This document shows, piece after piece, positions 1 through 9,368 of a stretch of DNA of 64,000 nucleotides. The stretch covers positions 124,001 through 188,000 of the forward strand of contig NZ_AMDP01000021.1 of assembly GCF_028128615.1 (NCBI RefSeq), read 5' to 3'. Within the stretch, counting starts at the first letter, position 1, and every line of letters begins with the position of its first letter. Source of the stretch: Enterococcus sp. 5H (lineage in GTDB: Bacteria; Bacillota; Bacilli; Lactobacillales; Enterococcaceae). Below the pieces are notes generated by a model. The model saw nothing but the letters and a program-made list of their open reading frames with translations, searched no databases and was not told the origin of the DNA. A program made the position numbers and the translations under genes.

Positions 1-82
1 TTCACAGCAATATTCAGGAATTTTTCAGCTATAAACTAGGAAGAAAGCTCTTTCAAAATTTTGTATAGTTGTACTGTAGAAG

Positions 83-96
83 TGGAAACGTTTTAT
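83..96 (+). promoter_or_regulatory. Probable cre (CcpA) site
   Basis: The sequence TGGAAACGTTTTAT resembles the catabolite-responsive element consensus TGWAARCGYTWNCW, with mismatches at the third position and near the 3' end. It lies about 40 bases upstream of the first oxidoreductase gene, where CcpA would repress the cluster when preferred sugars are present. This is a motif match only. Confidence 0.45.
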
Positions 97-137
97 TTAT
101 CCACAAAAAATAGGTACAAATTACAGGAGGGTTTCAG

Positions 138-1217
138 ATGTCGTTAAAAGTTGGAATTATTGGTTGTGGTGGAATTGCGAATGGAAAGCATCTACCAGCT
201 TTAGCTGAAGTGAAAGAAGTTGAATTAGTAGCTTTTTGTGATTTAATCGTTGAACGAGCTGAGGAAGCGAAAATGCATTACGGTACTTTAACAGCAAAAA
301 CATTTACAGATTATCAAGAAATGTTAAAAGATGTGGAATTAGATATTGTTCATGTGTGTACACCAAATAATTCACATGCGGAATTATCAATTGCCGCAAT
401 GAAAGCGGACTGTCATGTTATGTGTGAAAAACCAATGGCAAAAACTGCTGAACAAGCTCGCAGTATGATTGAAGCAGCGAAAAAAACAGGTAAAAAGCTA
501 ACAATTGGTTATCAAAATCGTTTCCGTAAAGATTCAATGTATTTACATGAAATTTGTCAAGAAGAAGAGCTAGGAGATATTTATTTTGCTAAAGCTCACG
601 CGATTCGCCGTCGTGCCGTACCGACCTGGGGCGTTTTTCTTGATGAAGAAGCACAGGGTGGCGGACCATTGATTGATATTGGGACGCATGCACTAGATTT
701 AACGCTATGGATGATGAACAATTACAAACCAAAATATGTAGTCGGTAATACCTATCATAAATTATCAGAAACTGAAAATGCAGCGAATGCATGGGGACCT
801 TGGAATCCAAAAGAGTTTACGGTTGAAGATTCTGCCTTTGGCTACATTGTAATGGAAAACGGTGCAGCAATTTTCTTAGAATCAAGCTGGGCATTGAATA
901 GTTTAGATGTTAAAGAAGCAAAAACTACACTTTCCGGAACTAAAGGTGGAGCAGATATGAACGATGGATTGACGATTAATGGTGAAGATCACAGTATGTT
1001 GTTTGAGAAGAAAATTGAGCTTGAACCTGGTGGGGTTGATTTTTATGATGGCGCAGGCGATAAACCAGAAGTGCTCGAAGCCCAATCATGGATCGATGCT
1101 ATTTTAAATGATACAGATCCAGTCGTGAAACCGGAAGAAGCATTAGTTGTAACGGAAATTCTTGAAGCGATTTATCAAGCATCTCAAACCAATCAACCAG
1201 TATTTTTAAATCAATAA
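138..1217 (+). CDS. Gfo/Idh/MocA family NAD(P)-dependent oxidoreductase
   Basis: This 359-residue protein has the N-terminal Rossmann motif of the family (GIIGCGGIA, residues 6-14), the EKP motif (97-99) whose Lys is catalytic in relatives, and the GGGPLIDIGTH segment (175-184) that supplies the Asp and His of the active site. Relatives oxidise or reduce a sugar or inositol hydroxyl with a tightly bound nicotinamide cofactor. The start is fixed by ACAGGAGGG seven bases upstream. It leads a five-gene cluster that encodes a second oxidoreductase of this family, two TIM-barrel sugar isomerase-like proteins and a ThuA protein, so it probably makes or uses a keto-sugar. The substrate cannot be read from sequence. 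Confidence 0.9.
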   Translation: MSLKVGIIGCGGIANGKHLPALAEVKEVELVAFCDLIVERAEEAKMHYGTLTAKTFTDYQEMLKDVELDIVHVCTPNNSHAELSIAAMKADCHVMCEKPMAKTAEQARSMIEAAKKTGKKLTIGYQNRFRKDSMYLHEICQEEELGDIYFAKAHAIRRRAVPTWGVFLDEEAQGGGPLIDIGTHALDLTLWMMNNYKPKYVVGNTYHKLSETENAANAWGPWNPKEFTVEDSAFGYIVMENGAAIFLESSWALNSLDVKEAKTTLSGTKGGADMNDGLTINGEDHSMLFEKKIELEPGGVDFYDGAGDKPEVLEAQSWIDAILNDTDPVVKPEEALVVTEILEAIYQASQTNQPVFLNQ

Positions 1218-1231
1218 TAGAGGAGCAAACA

Positions 1232-1993
1232 ATGATGAAAGCTAAAATAGCATTACAGCTATGGAGTATTCAAGAAATGATGCAAAAAGATTTTTTTGCT
1301 ACTTTAAAGCAAGTCAAAGACATGGGCTATGATGGCGTTGAGTTTGCTGGTTATGAAGGTGTTCAAGCTAAAGAACTTGCTGAATTTTTAAAAACAATTG
1401 ACTTAAAAGTAGCTGGATCACACATTGGCTTTGAAGCGTTGGAACATCGTTTAGAAGAAGTCGTTGCCTTTGAAAAAGAAATTGGGAATCAACGAATTAT
1501 TTGTCCGTATGCAAGCTTTAAAACATTAGAAGAATGGCAGCTGTTTTTTTCAAAAATGAACAGCATACAAAAAAGGTTAGCCGAAGTTGGAATGACGCTG
1601 ATTTATCATAACCATAGTCATGAATTCACAGAAATTCCAACGGTTAGTATTTTAGATGAAATGCTTCAAACTGTCCCTAATGTTAAGTTAGAAGTAGATA
1701 CGTACTGGGTTCAAAATGCGGGTGAACAAGTGATTCCTTGGTTAGAAAAACATCGTTCTTCGATCGCGTTACTTCATATTAAAGACATGCTTATAATGAG
1801 TGATGGAGAAAAAGAAAGTACTGAAATTTTGTCAGGTATTTTACCGATTCGTTCATATGTTGAGTGGGCAAAATCAGCAGATATTCCGTGGCTAGTCGTT
1901 GAACAAGAAGCTTTTCAAAGATTGACACCAATGGAAAGCGCAGCTAAAAATATTCAAGCACTAAAAACTATTGTTGAGGAGGTATATGTATGA
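1232..1993 (+). CDS. Sugar phosphate isomerase/epimerase-like TIM-barrel protein
   Basis: This 253-residue protein belongs to the xylose isomerase-like TIM-barrel (AP_endonuc_2) superfamily. Visible hallmarks are YHNHSHEF (residues 125-132), EVDTYW (154-159), LLHIKDM (180-186) and VVEQE (222-226), which carry the acidic and histidine metal ligands in IolE-like and epimerase-like members. It starts 14 bases after the preceding gene behind GAGGAGC; the second of two consecutive ATG codons is also possible. Its stop overlaps the next start (ATGA), so translation is probably coupled. The reaction could be isomerisation, epimerisation, dehydration or eliminative cleavage of a keto-glycoside. Confidence 0.85.
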   Translation: MMKAKIALQLWSIQEMMQKDFFATLKQVKDMGYDGVEFAGYEGVQAKELAEFLKTIDLKVAGSHIGFEALEHRLEEVVAFEKEIGNQRIICPYASFKTLEEWQLFFSKMNSIQKRLAEVGMTLIYHNHSHEFTEIPTVSILDEMLQTVPNVKLEVDTYWVQNAGEQVIPWLEKHRSSIALLHIKDMLIMSDGEKESTEILSGILPIRSYVEWAKSADIPWLVVEQEAFQRLTPMESAAKNIQALKTIVEEVYV

Positions 1994-2718
1994 TTCAAGT
2001 AACCGTTTGGAATGAATATCGTCATGAAAAAACGGATGAAGCTGTGAGAAAAGTTTATCCTGAGGGCATTCATCAACAAATTGCTGCATTTTTAAAAGAG
2101 GATAATTTTACCGTTCGTACAGCAACATTGGATGAACCAGAACATGGTTTGACAAAGGAAGTTTTATCAGATACAGATGTTTTAATTTGGTGGGGACATG
2201 TTGCCCATCAAGAAGTTTCTGATGAAATTGTTGAACGAGTACACCAACGTGTGTTGGAAGGAATGGGCTTAGTTGTTCTACATTCTGGGCATATGTCAAA
2301 AATTTTTATGAAACTAATGGGCACATCTTGTGATCTAAAGTGGCGGGAAGCAAGCGAAAATTGTCGAATTTGGTCCGTTAATCCCAGCCATCAAATCGTG
2401 GAAGGTATTGGCGAATATATTGAATTAGAAAAAGAAGAGATGTATGGTGAACATTTTGATATTCCAGCTCCTGATGAATTGATTTTTATTAGCTGGTATC
2501 CGGGAGGCGAAGTGTTCCGCAGTGGCTGCACGTATCGTCGTGGTAATGGGAAAATTTTTTACTTCCAACCGGGGCATGAAACCTATCCATCTTATTATAA
2601 TAAAGATGTTCAAAAAGTGATTAAAAATAGTATCCGTTGGTGCTGCCCAACCAGAAATGTCTACCCAAAATATGGTCATCACGAACCATTAGAAAAATTA
2701 GGAGGAATTGAAGCATGA
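1990..2718 (+). CDS. ThuA-like (trehalose utilisation) domain protein
   Basis: This 242-residue protein matches the ThuA family, a class I glutamine amidotransferase-like fold. Segments include [12 protein letters not shown] (about 65-76), the turn [14 protein letters not shown] (about 91-104), and PGGEVFRSG with YFQPGHE near the C-terminus. In rhizobia ThuA works with the oxidoreductase ThuB in catabolism of trehalose and related disaccharides through 3-keto intermediates. It overlaps both neighbours by 4 bases, so it is part of the same translationally coupled operon. The biochemical role of ThuA proteins is not well settled. Confidence 0.85.
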   Translation: MIQVTVWNEYRHEKTDEAVRKVYPEGIHQQIAAFLKEDNFTVRTATLDEPEHGLTKEVLSDTDVLIWWGHVAHQEVSDEIVERVHQRVLEGMGLVVLHSGHMSKIFMKLMGTSCDLKWREASENCRIWSVNPSHQIVEGIGEYIELEKEEMYGEHFDIPAPDELIFISWYPGGEVFRSGCTYRRGNGKIFYFQPGHETYPSYYNKDVQKVIKNSIRWCCPTRNVYPKYGHHEPLEKLGGIEA

Positions 2719-3683
2719 AATTAGGTGTATTTACCCCATTATTCAATAATTTAAGTTTTGAAGAAATGATTGATACAGTTGCTAAATCTGGTTTAGAAGC
2801 AGTAGAAATTGGGACAGGCGGATCACCAGGCAATGCCCATTTAGATATTGATAAATTATTAGCAAATTCAGAGGCTAGAAAAGAGTATTTGGCAAAATTA
2901 GCCGACAAAGGATTAACGATCAGTGCTTTAAGCTGTCACAATAATCCGATTTCCCCAGTAAAAGAAACGGCACAAGAAGCTGATGAGCTTTTACGCAAAA
3001 CGATTAAATTAGCTTCATTAATGAATGTTTCTGTGGTAAATGGTTTTTCTGGCATATCTGCTGGTAATCCAACTGATACCCAAGTTAACTGGCCTGTTTT
3101 ACCGTGGCCGACCGAATATGATGATAATTATAATTATCAGTGGGAGCAAAAACTAATCCCCTATTGGAAAGATATTAATACAGTTGCAGAAGATGCTGGG
3201 GTAAAAATTGGTATTGAACTGCACGGCGGATTTTTGTGTCATACACCGTATACTATGTTGAAATTACGTGAAGCAACAGGAAAAGCCATTGGCTGTAATT
3301 TAGATCCGAGCCATTTATGGTGGCAAGGTATTGACCCAGTTGCGGCAGTCAAAATTTTAGGTGAAGCAGATGCGATTCACCATTTTCATGCTAAAGATAC
3401 TTATTTAGATCAAGACAATATCAATATGCATGGACTGACAGATATGCAGCCATACGGTAATGTGAAAACACGTGCGTGGACTTTCCGTTCGGTCGGTTGC
3501 GGACACGATGTAAAAGTTTGGTCGGATATTATTAGCGCACTCAGAATCTACGGTTATGACTATGTTTTAAGTATTGAACATGAAGATCCGATCATGTCTA
3601 CAGACGAAGGCTTAAACCGAGCGATCACCAATCTTAAGAGCATTATGATTAAAGAACAGCCTGCTGATATGTGGTGGGCATAA
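2715..3683 (+). CDS. Xylose isomerase-like TIM-barrel protein, second copy
   Basis: This 322-residue AP_endonuc_2-superfamily protein is longer than and only distantly related to the 253-residue one upstream. Putative metal ligands are Glu168 in GIELHGG, Asp197 and His200 in [11 protein letters not shown], His225 in HFHAKDT and Glu288 in SIEHED. The C-terminus ends in a Trp-rich DMWWA. Proteins of this type pair with Gfo/Idh/MocA oxidoreductases in gut bacteria, and some, such as the C-glycoside deglycosidases, cleave 3-keto-glycosides. Whether this one isomerises a sugar or cleaves a glycoside is inference. Confidence 0.85.
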   Translation: MKLGVFTPLFNNLSFEEMIDTVAKSGLEAVEIGTGGSPGNAHLDIDKLLANSEARKEYLAKLADKGLTISALSCHNNPISPVKETAQEADELLRKTIKLASLMNVSVVNGFSGISAGNPTDTQVNWPVLPWPTEYDDNYNYQWEQKLIPYWKDINTVAEDAGVKIGIELHGGFLCHTPYTMLKLREATGKAIGCNLDPSHLWWQGIDPVAAVKILGEADAIHHFHAKDTYLDQDNINMHGLTDMQPYGNVKTRAWTFRSVGCGHDVKVWSDIISALRIYGYDYVLSIEHEDPIMSTDEGLNRAITNLKSIMIKEQPADMWWA

Positions 3684-3715
3684 TAAAAATCTTTAGTATA
3701 GGAAGGATTTTCTAA

Positions 3716-4747
3716 ATGACAGCAATCAATTTTGCCATCATCGGCTATGGAGGAATGGGTTCTTACCATGTTCACAACATCATGCCGAATGAAAATGAGC
3801 GAATCCATGTCGTTGGAACATACGATGTGTCAGGCGAACGCCAAAAAATTTCCAGCCAGCATAATCATAAAATCTATCAATCGTTTGAAGAAGTTTTAAC
3901 AGATGAAACGATCGAAGCTGTACTAATAGCTACACCCAACGATTCCCATAAAGACTTAGCTATCCAAGCATTAAAAGCAGGTAAACATGTGGTCTGCGAA
4001 AAACCAGTAGCAATGAACGTACAAGAATTAGATGAAATCATAGCAGTTGCTAAAGAAATAGGGAAAACATTTATGGTTCATCAAAACAGACGCTGGGACC
4101 CGGATTTTCTCATCACACGAGAACTTTACAAAAATCAGCAAATTGGCGAACTTTTTCAAATCGAAACCCGCGTTCAAGGTGCCAATGGAATTCCAGGAGA
4201 TTGGCGTCATGAAATCAAACACGGCGGCGGAATGGTCTTAGATTGGGGCGTTCATTTATTAGACCAACTATTATTTTTAGTCGATAGTCCAATCAAAAAA
4301 GTCTCAGCAGATTTAAGTTACATTCTTGGTGATGAAGTTGACGATGGATTTATCGCGTATATTATCTTTGAAAATGGTATACGGGCAATTGTAGAAGTCG
4401 GTACAACGAATTACATTTCCTTACCGCGCTGGTATTTAAAAGGGACTGAAGGAACAGCTCTCATTCAAGATTGGGATTTAAATGGCGAGATGGTAATTCA
4501 ATCAGAAGTCAAAAATATAGATGCACCTAAACCGATTCAAGCTGGTGTAGGATTAACGAAAACAATGGCGCCGCCTTCTGAAGAAGCTACAATCACCAAA
4601 GAACTACCTAAAGCATCAGCTGAATATGATCCATTTTATAAAAACTTTTACAAGGTAGTGAGAGAACAAGCAGAACCAATTGTTAAAAATCAAGAAGTCC
4701 GTCGAGTGATGGAGTTGATTGAGCAAATTTTTGAAGCAGTAAAGTAA
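3716..4747 (+). CDS. Gfo/Idh/MocA family oxidoreductase, second copy
   Basis: This 343-residue protein carries the Rossmann glycine motif GYGGMGSYH (residues 10-18), EKP (95-97) and GGGMVLDWGVH (170-180), so cofactor site and active-site Asp176 and His180 are intact. It follows the TIM-barrel gene by 32 bases behind AGGAAGG. Two different dehydrogenases in one cluster fit a pathway that oxidises a sugar, processes the keto form and reduces it again. It differs clearly from the first copy, so it is not a recent duplication. Confidence 0.9.
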   Translation: MTAINFAIIGYGGMGSYHVHNIMPNENERIHVVGTYDVSGERQKISSQHNHKIYQSFEEVLTDETIEAVLIATPNDSHKDLAIQALKAGKHVVCEKPVAMNVQELDEIIAVAKEIGKTFMVHQNRRWDPDFLITRELYKNQQIGELFQIETRVQGANGIPGDWRHEIKHGGGMVLDWGVHLLDQLLFLVDSPIKKVSADLSYILGDEVDDGFIAYIIFENGIRAIVEVGTTNYISLPRWYLKGTEGTALIQDWDLNGEMVIQSEVKNIDAPKPIQAGVGLTKTMAPPSEEATITKELPKASAEYDPFYKNFYKVVREQAEPIVKNQEVRRVMELIEQIFEAVK

Positions 4748-4901
4748 ATTCGACAGTTTTGAGTCGAAAAAGTATGTACACTGAAAAAAATAGAGTTATG
4801 GAATCAGCTAATAAAAGTATTCTTATACTTTTTGATGTTTAGAAAATTGAATATGGAAAAAGTTGCTCTGTGTCAACTAAGGTTACTTAAGAGCCATAAG
4901 G

Positions 4902-4950
4902 AATCCTTCAAAAATTGTACGTGAAATTGACAATTTTTGAAGGATTTTTT
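4902..4950 (+). terminator. Rho-independent terminator of the oxidoreductase cluster
   Basis: A perfect 17-bp inverted repeat (4902-4918 with 4930-4946, left arm beginning AATCCTTCAAAAATTGT) runs into a T tract. It lies 155 bases after the last gene of the cluster. Confidence 0.85.
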
Positions 4951-5249
4951 GATTGAAAAATATAGTTACAGGTAGCTCACCATGTAAACGTAAAAATAAT
5001 TAGCAGTTGAAAGATTATTGAGAGAAAGTCGAAAGGTTATAGGCCTGTATAACTACTATACTTTATGTAGACTAAGGCATCATTCAGTAAATCTGTAGTC
5101 TATGGCTAAAAATAAAATATAGTGGAAAGGAGTTTTCAACATGGAAAAAGACGAATCCGCTTTAATTTAGGAAAATCAGTGGTTAGATAGACAAAGGTCT
5201 TCAGTAATTTTTTTATTAATTGAAATTTAATCAAAAGGAGCTGTATTAG
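4951..5249. other. Intergenic region with a possible gene remnant
   Basis: No intact gene is visible. At 5141 an ATG with AAAGGAG upstream opens a 9-codon frame (MEKDESALI) ended by TAG, and the same frame continues 19 more codons (ENQWLDRQRSS...) to a TAA. This looks like the start of a decayed gene. The AAAAGGAG at the end of the region is the ribosome site of the next gene. Confidence 0.3.
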
Positions 5250-6929
5250 ATGATGAATAGTAATAAAACTAATGATACAAGGAATATCGTAGTTATAGAG
5301 GACTTTCCAATATTGAATGGAGAAGTAGATGACACTTTAAGGTTTCAAAGAGCTATTAATGAAGTTAGACGAATTGGTGGAGGAACCCTGCAATTAGGTG
5401 GTGAAACTTATATTTTAAGTAGCCTTTTAACGTTAACGTCAGATTTAACTATTGCTGGTGTTAAAAACTTAACAATGTTGGATGCCCAAACCTTACCGCT
5501 TGGAAACCAAAACACTAGACCATATTTAATGCAAGGGATAGGAAGTGTCAAGAAAACGTTAAGATCAACTTCTGCTATTGTTGAAGGGCAAACAAGAATT
5601 CCTATTTCAGGAGATTTAACAGATGTCCATGTTGGTGATTTATTAGCGATAAAAAGTCAAGAGAGACAATATATCAATGCCGGATCACATATTCCTTATA
5701 AAGAAGAATTACAAAAAATTGTTGAAGTAGATCAGGTTAATGCAACAATAGTAGTGGATGGTGGCCTGATGTTTGATTATCATGAAGATAGTCAGTTACT
5801 ATTTGATGTAATAGCCCCAATCTCTAACGTTACTTTAAAGAATCTGGAAATTACAATGGGAGGCAAAGACAGTATTCATGGCGGGATTCAATTTTCATAT
5901 GCCTTTAATATTGTATTAGATAATATTATTGTTAATGGTGCTGAAAATGTAGCGGTAAATATGGCAAGAACATATAAATTTATGATTCAAAATAGTGTAT
6001 TTTTGAATAGTACTTCTCCAAATAGTATCAATTTTAATTCTGGTTATGGGGTAAATGTGACTTCTACATCTTGTTATGGGAAAATATATTATAACGTATT
6101 TGATAACTGTAGACATGGAATTGCTGGTGGAAATCACGCGCCACATCATATTGAAATAGCTGAGAATTTATTAACAAACTGCCGAATTGGGTACGCTATT
6201 GACTGCCATGAACCTTGTATCTACTGGACGATTAAAGCGAATACGATAAGAGGTTGCGTTAGTGGTATAACAGCTAGAGGAATGTATGTAACCGTATCAG
6301 ATAATATCATTAATAATCTTACCGGTGTAGGAATCTCAGCTGGAGCCACCTCTACACTGCCGCTGCCTTTTATTAAACAGTATATTATTCGTAATAACCG
6401 AATCACTAACACTGAAGGACGTGCGATTAATGTTACTGGAACAAATGGAGAAATAGATGATGTAATTATTCAAGGAAATGTATGTGTGAACACAGAACGT
6501 ATTCGTGTAAATAACAGCAAAAATATTTTAGTGACCAACAACTTTATAGATCAACAAAAAGTAATAAATCCTACGCGAAATTCATTGCAGTTTGTAGATT
6601 GTCAAAATATTGATGTTCACAATAATCAATTACTAGGCATCGGCGGATATGGTGTATTGATTGAGAACGGATCAGATATTAGGATTACAGGAAACTTAAT
6701 GGAACAAGGTGGGGTTTCACCAAATGCTAACGATGGTATTAGAGCAATTGATTGCCAGCAATTGCAAATAATAAGCAATCAGTTTAAAAATATGATCAGA
6801 TTATCTACATTTACGTCAAATTCAGATCATATTATATTCTCAAATAACATGATAAAAGTGAATAATGAAGATAACTTTCGGTTTGCTGGTGCACAGAATG
6901 TGATTGAGACAGCCAACATATTTTTGTGA
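5250..6929 (+). CDS. Right-handed parallel beta-helix (pectate lyase-like) protein
   Basis: This 559-residue protein begins with the typical pectate-lyase-superfamily entry segment (DFPILNGEVDDTLRFQRAI, then GGGTLQLGG at about residues 43-51). It continues with many short N-rich beta-helix coils such as VTLKNLEI, IVLDNIIVNG and HIEIAENLLTNC. The fold is shared by polysaccharide lyases, GH28 enzymes, epimerases and phage tail spikes. No signal peptide or membrane segment is seen, so the product is cytoplasmic or leaves by an unusual route. It starts at tandem ATG codons behind AAAAGGAG. Catalytic residues cannot be assigned with confidence. Confidence 0.75.
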   Translation: MMNSNKTNDTRNIVVIEDFPILNGEVDDTLRFQRAINEVRRIGGGTLQLGGETYILSSLLTLTSDLTIAGVKNLTMLDAQTLPLGNQNTRPYLMQGIGSVKKTLRSTSAIVEGQTRIPISGDLTDVHVGDLLAIKSQERQYINAGSHIPYKEELQKIVEVDQVNATIVVDGGLMFDYHEDSQLLFDVIAPISNVTLKNLEITMGGKDSIHGGIQFSYAFNIVLDNIIVNGAENVAVNMARTYKFMIQNSVFLNSTSPNSINFNSGYGVNVTSTSCYGKIYYNVFDNCRHGIAGGNHAPHHIEIAENLLTNCRIGYAIDCHEPCIYWTIKANTIRGCVSGITARGMYVTVSDNIINNLTGVGISAGATSTLPLPFIKQYIIRNNRITNTEGRAINVTGTNGEIDDVIIQGNVCVNTERIRVNNSKNILVTNNFIDQQKVINPTRNSLQFVDCQNIDVHNNQLLGIGGYGVLIENGSDIRITGNLMEQGGVSPNANDGIRAIDCQQLQIISNQFKNMIRLSTFTSNSDHIIFSNNMIKVNNEDNFRFAGAQNVIETANIFL

Positions 6930-7010
6930 AAGTAAAATTTATTTGATTATATTCCTTTTCTTAAAAATTAATCATAGTATATTGAAATAAATTTGGAGGA
7001 GTATAGAATA

Positions 7011-7339
7011 CCGCTTGTATTATATTATTATTCAGGTTTTCGCATTAAGGTTATCTCGAGACAACTCAAGATGTCTGTGAATACTGTAAAAACCAGAATT
7101 GTTCTAGACATTTTTTTGTTGGGTATAATTTAAATGTTCATCGTAATGAGAAAAATTCTACCAATTTGAAGCCTAATTGGAAATTAGCTATTTATTGCAT
7201 TACAATTGCTGGGTTAATTCTACTGATACTTGATTTTATGAATTTTGAAAGTGAATTCACTAAAGAGGAATCTTCATCTATTTTTATGTGCGTGAAGCTA
7301 AGACAAAAGTATTTAGGTCCAAGAAATAAGTCTAAGTAG
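7011..7339 (+). pseudogene. Remnant of an ECF-type sigma factor and following membrane-protein gene
   Basis: The frame at 7011-7133 reads PLVLYYYSGFRIKVISRQL and then KMSVNTVKTRI, a clear sigma-70 region 4 (helix-turn-helix) signature, but it has no start and lacks region 2. In another frame, 7133-7339 encodes a fragment with one hydrophobic segment (WKLAIYCITIAGLILLIL), as expected for an adjacent anti-sigma or fused membrane protein, ending at TAG. I read this as a decayed sigma/anti-sigma pair. Identification rests on motif recognition only. Confidence 0.5.
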
Positions 7340-7406
7340 TGTTTTTTCTCTCTGTTTATTCATTCTTTTTTTGCAATGTTAATCTTTTTTAGCGATAGTT
7401 TATAAG

Positions 7407-7446
7407 AAAGTAAAGCTCTAACTGGACGGAGCTTTACTTTTTTTTC
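7407..7446 (+). terminator. Rho-independent terminator
   Basis: The 12-bp arms AAAGTAAAGCTC and GAGCTTTACTTT pair perfectly and run into a T tract. It insulates the LtaS-like gene from the decayed region upstream. Confidence 0.8.
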
Positions 7447-7500
7447 GACTAAGCATAGAATATTAAAAGAGATATTTTAGTTAAAGAGAAGGAGAATAGT

Positions 7501-9336
7501 TTGGAAAAAATAAAACAATTATTCAGTAAAAAATCAATCAAATACCCACTAATAATCATTGGAATATTATTCTTAGTATTATTCAGTAACTTGTATTTAC
7601 AATGGTGCCAGAACAATTTATCGTGGGACTTAGCTTTTAAATTTGCTTTTTCATGGCACACAGAAAAATTTTTATTAGGTAGTCTTGTGCTGCTGATTTT
7701 TTTACTTTTCTTATGCAGTTTAGCTGGATCAATTGCTTTAGGAAGCTTACTTTATGCAATTTCGATTGGTATTTTAGGTTTTGCTGATTATATGAAAATG
7801 TATTACCGTACAGAACCTATTTATCCAGATGATTTAAAAATGATTACGGAATTTAGTTTACTAAAAGAAATGATTGGTACGATTCCATTTATTGCAATTT
7901 TACTGGTCGCTCTTGTCGGACTGTTCTTTTTTGGCAGAGCGATATACAAAAGTAGGCTTTTATCGAAAAAAATGCAGATTGTTCGTCTTTCCAGTTTAGT
8001 CATTACGATTGGGCTACTGGTTTATGTGAGTAATTTTAACAGTCCAAATAATCTTTTGCGAAAAGCCTATGACCGCACAGCGCTCTGGATTCCTTATAGT
8101 CAAAAAATGAATTACTATAATACAGGTTTTATGGGTGGCTTTTTGTATAACTTAAAAGTCGAAGCGATGGATGAGCCGGAAAATTATTCTAAAAAAACGA
8201 TTGAAGATATTACTGACAAGTATTCAAAATTAGCAGAAGAAACAACTGTTACAGAAGAAGAGCAGCCAAACATTATTTTTGTGATGAGCGAAAGTTTTTC
8301 AAATCCTCAACATTTAAATGGTGTAACAGCAAATAAAGATCCTTTAAAAGACTACTATGATATTGCTAATTCAACCTACAGTGGTCAAATGCTTTCACAA
8401 AATTACGGTGGCGGCACTGCTAATATAGAATTCGAAGCACTGACAAGTTTTTCAATGGAACTATTTAATCCACAATTAACAACACCGTATACAATGTTAG
8501 TTCCTAAAATGGATGAGATTCCTTCAATTGTTTCACTGTTAAACGGACAAGACTATCAAACAACAGCAATCCACCCTTACAATACGTCAATGTATAAACG
8601 TAAAGATGTTTATAATATCATGGGCTTCGATCAATTTCTTAGTGAAAGTACGATGAACTATACGGATAAAATTGAGAATAATCCATATATTTCTGATGAA
8701 TCAGCTTATAAAGAAGTCTTAGATTTGTTGGATGATGAAGAAAATCCACAGTTTGTTCATTTAGTGACGATGCAGACACATATGCCATACAGTGATAAAT
8801 ATACTAGTTCAGATTATTCATCTCAAAGCAAAGGGAATAAAACAGCAATCGATAGCTACATGCAAGATGTTGCTTATAGCAGTGAAGCACTGAAACAATT
8901 TACTGAATCACTAAAAGACGTGAAACGACGGACGTTAGTTGTTTTTTGGGGCGATCACTTACCAAGTATTTACTCAGATGAAATTAAAGCCGATAATGAA
9001 GAAGTTGCAATGCATCTAACCGAATTTTTGATGTACGATAACCAGAATAAATTAAGCGAAAAGAATACCCATGATGCTATCAGCAGTCCATTTTATTTCG
9101 CTCCAACCTTGTTCAACCAAAGCGGAATGCAGTTAACAGGTTTTTATCAATTATTGACTGAACTGGAAAAAGAAGTTCCAGCATTTGAAAAAGGTTTTTA
9201 TTATAAAGATAAACAATGGAGCAAAACACTTTCGCTGAACAAATCACAAGAAGAATTATATGAAGCCTACCGTTTAATTCAATATGATATCGTTTCTGGT
9301 AATCAATATAGTTTAAAAACCGATTTTTTTAAATGA
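7501..9336 (+). CDS. LtaS-like sulfatase-family phosphoglycerol transferase, membrane protein
   Basis: This 611-residue protein has about five N-terminal membrane segments within residues 15-178 and then an extracellular sulfatase-like domain. The Mn2+-site Glu264 lies in VMSESFSNP, the catalytic Thr is near residue 306 in GGGTANIEFEALTS, and the Asp-His pair lies in FWGDHLPS. This matches lipoteichoic acid synthases and related phosphoglycerol transferases that move glycerol phosphate from phosphatidylglycerol to wall glycans. It uses a TTG start behind AGAAGGAG. LtaS paralogues are common in enterococci, so it may not be the main LTA polymerase. It overlaps the TtcA-like gene downstream. 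Confidence 0.85.
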   Translation: MEKIKQLFSKKSIKYPLIIIGILFLVLFSNLYLQWCQNNLSWDLAFKFAFSWHTEKFLLGSLVLLIFLLFLCSLAGSIALGSLLYAISIGILGFADYMKMYYRTEPIYPDDLKMITEFSLLKEMIGTIPFIAILLVALVGLFFFGRAIYKSRLLSKKMQIVRLSSLVITIGLLVYVSNFNSPNNLLRKAYDRTALWIPYSQKMNYYNTGFMGGFLYNLKVEAMDEPENYSKKTIEDITDKYSKLAEETTVTEEEQPNIIFVMSESFSNPQHLNGVTANKDPLKDYYDIANSTYSGQMLSQNYGGGTANIEFEALTSFSMELFNPQLTTPYTMLVPKMDEIPSIVSLLNGQDYQTTAIHPYNTSMYKRKDVYNIMGFDQFLSESTMNYTDKIENNPYISDESAYKEVLDLLDDEENPQFVHLVTMQTHMPYSDKYTSSDYSSQSKGNKTAIDSYMQDVAYSSEALKQFTESLKDVKRRTLVVFWGDHLPSIYSDEIKADNEEVAMHLTEFLMYDNQNKLSEKNTHDAISSPFYFAPTLFNQSGMQLTGFYQLLTELEKEVPAFEKGFYYKDKQWSKTLSLNKSQEELYEAYRLIQYDIVSGNQYSLKTDFFK

Positions 9337-9368
9337 GCCAAAACCAAATGAGTAAAAAGGAGTTTCTC

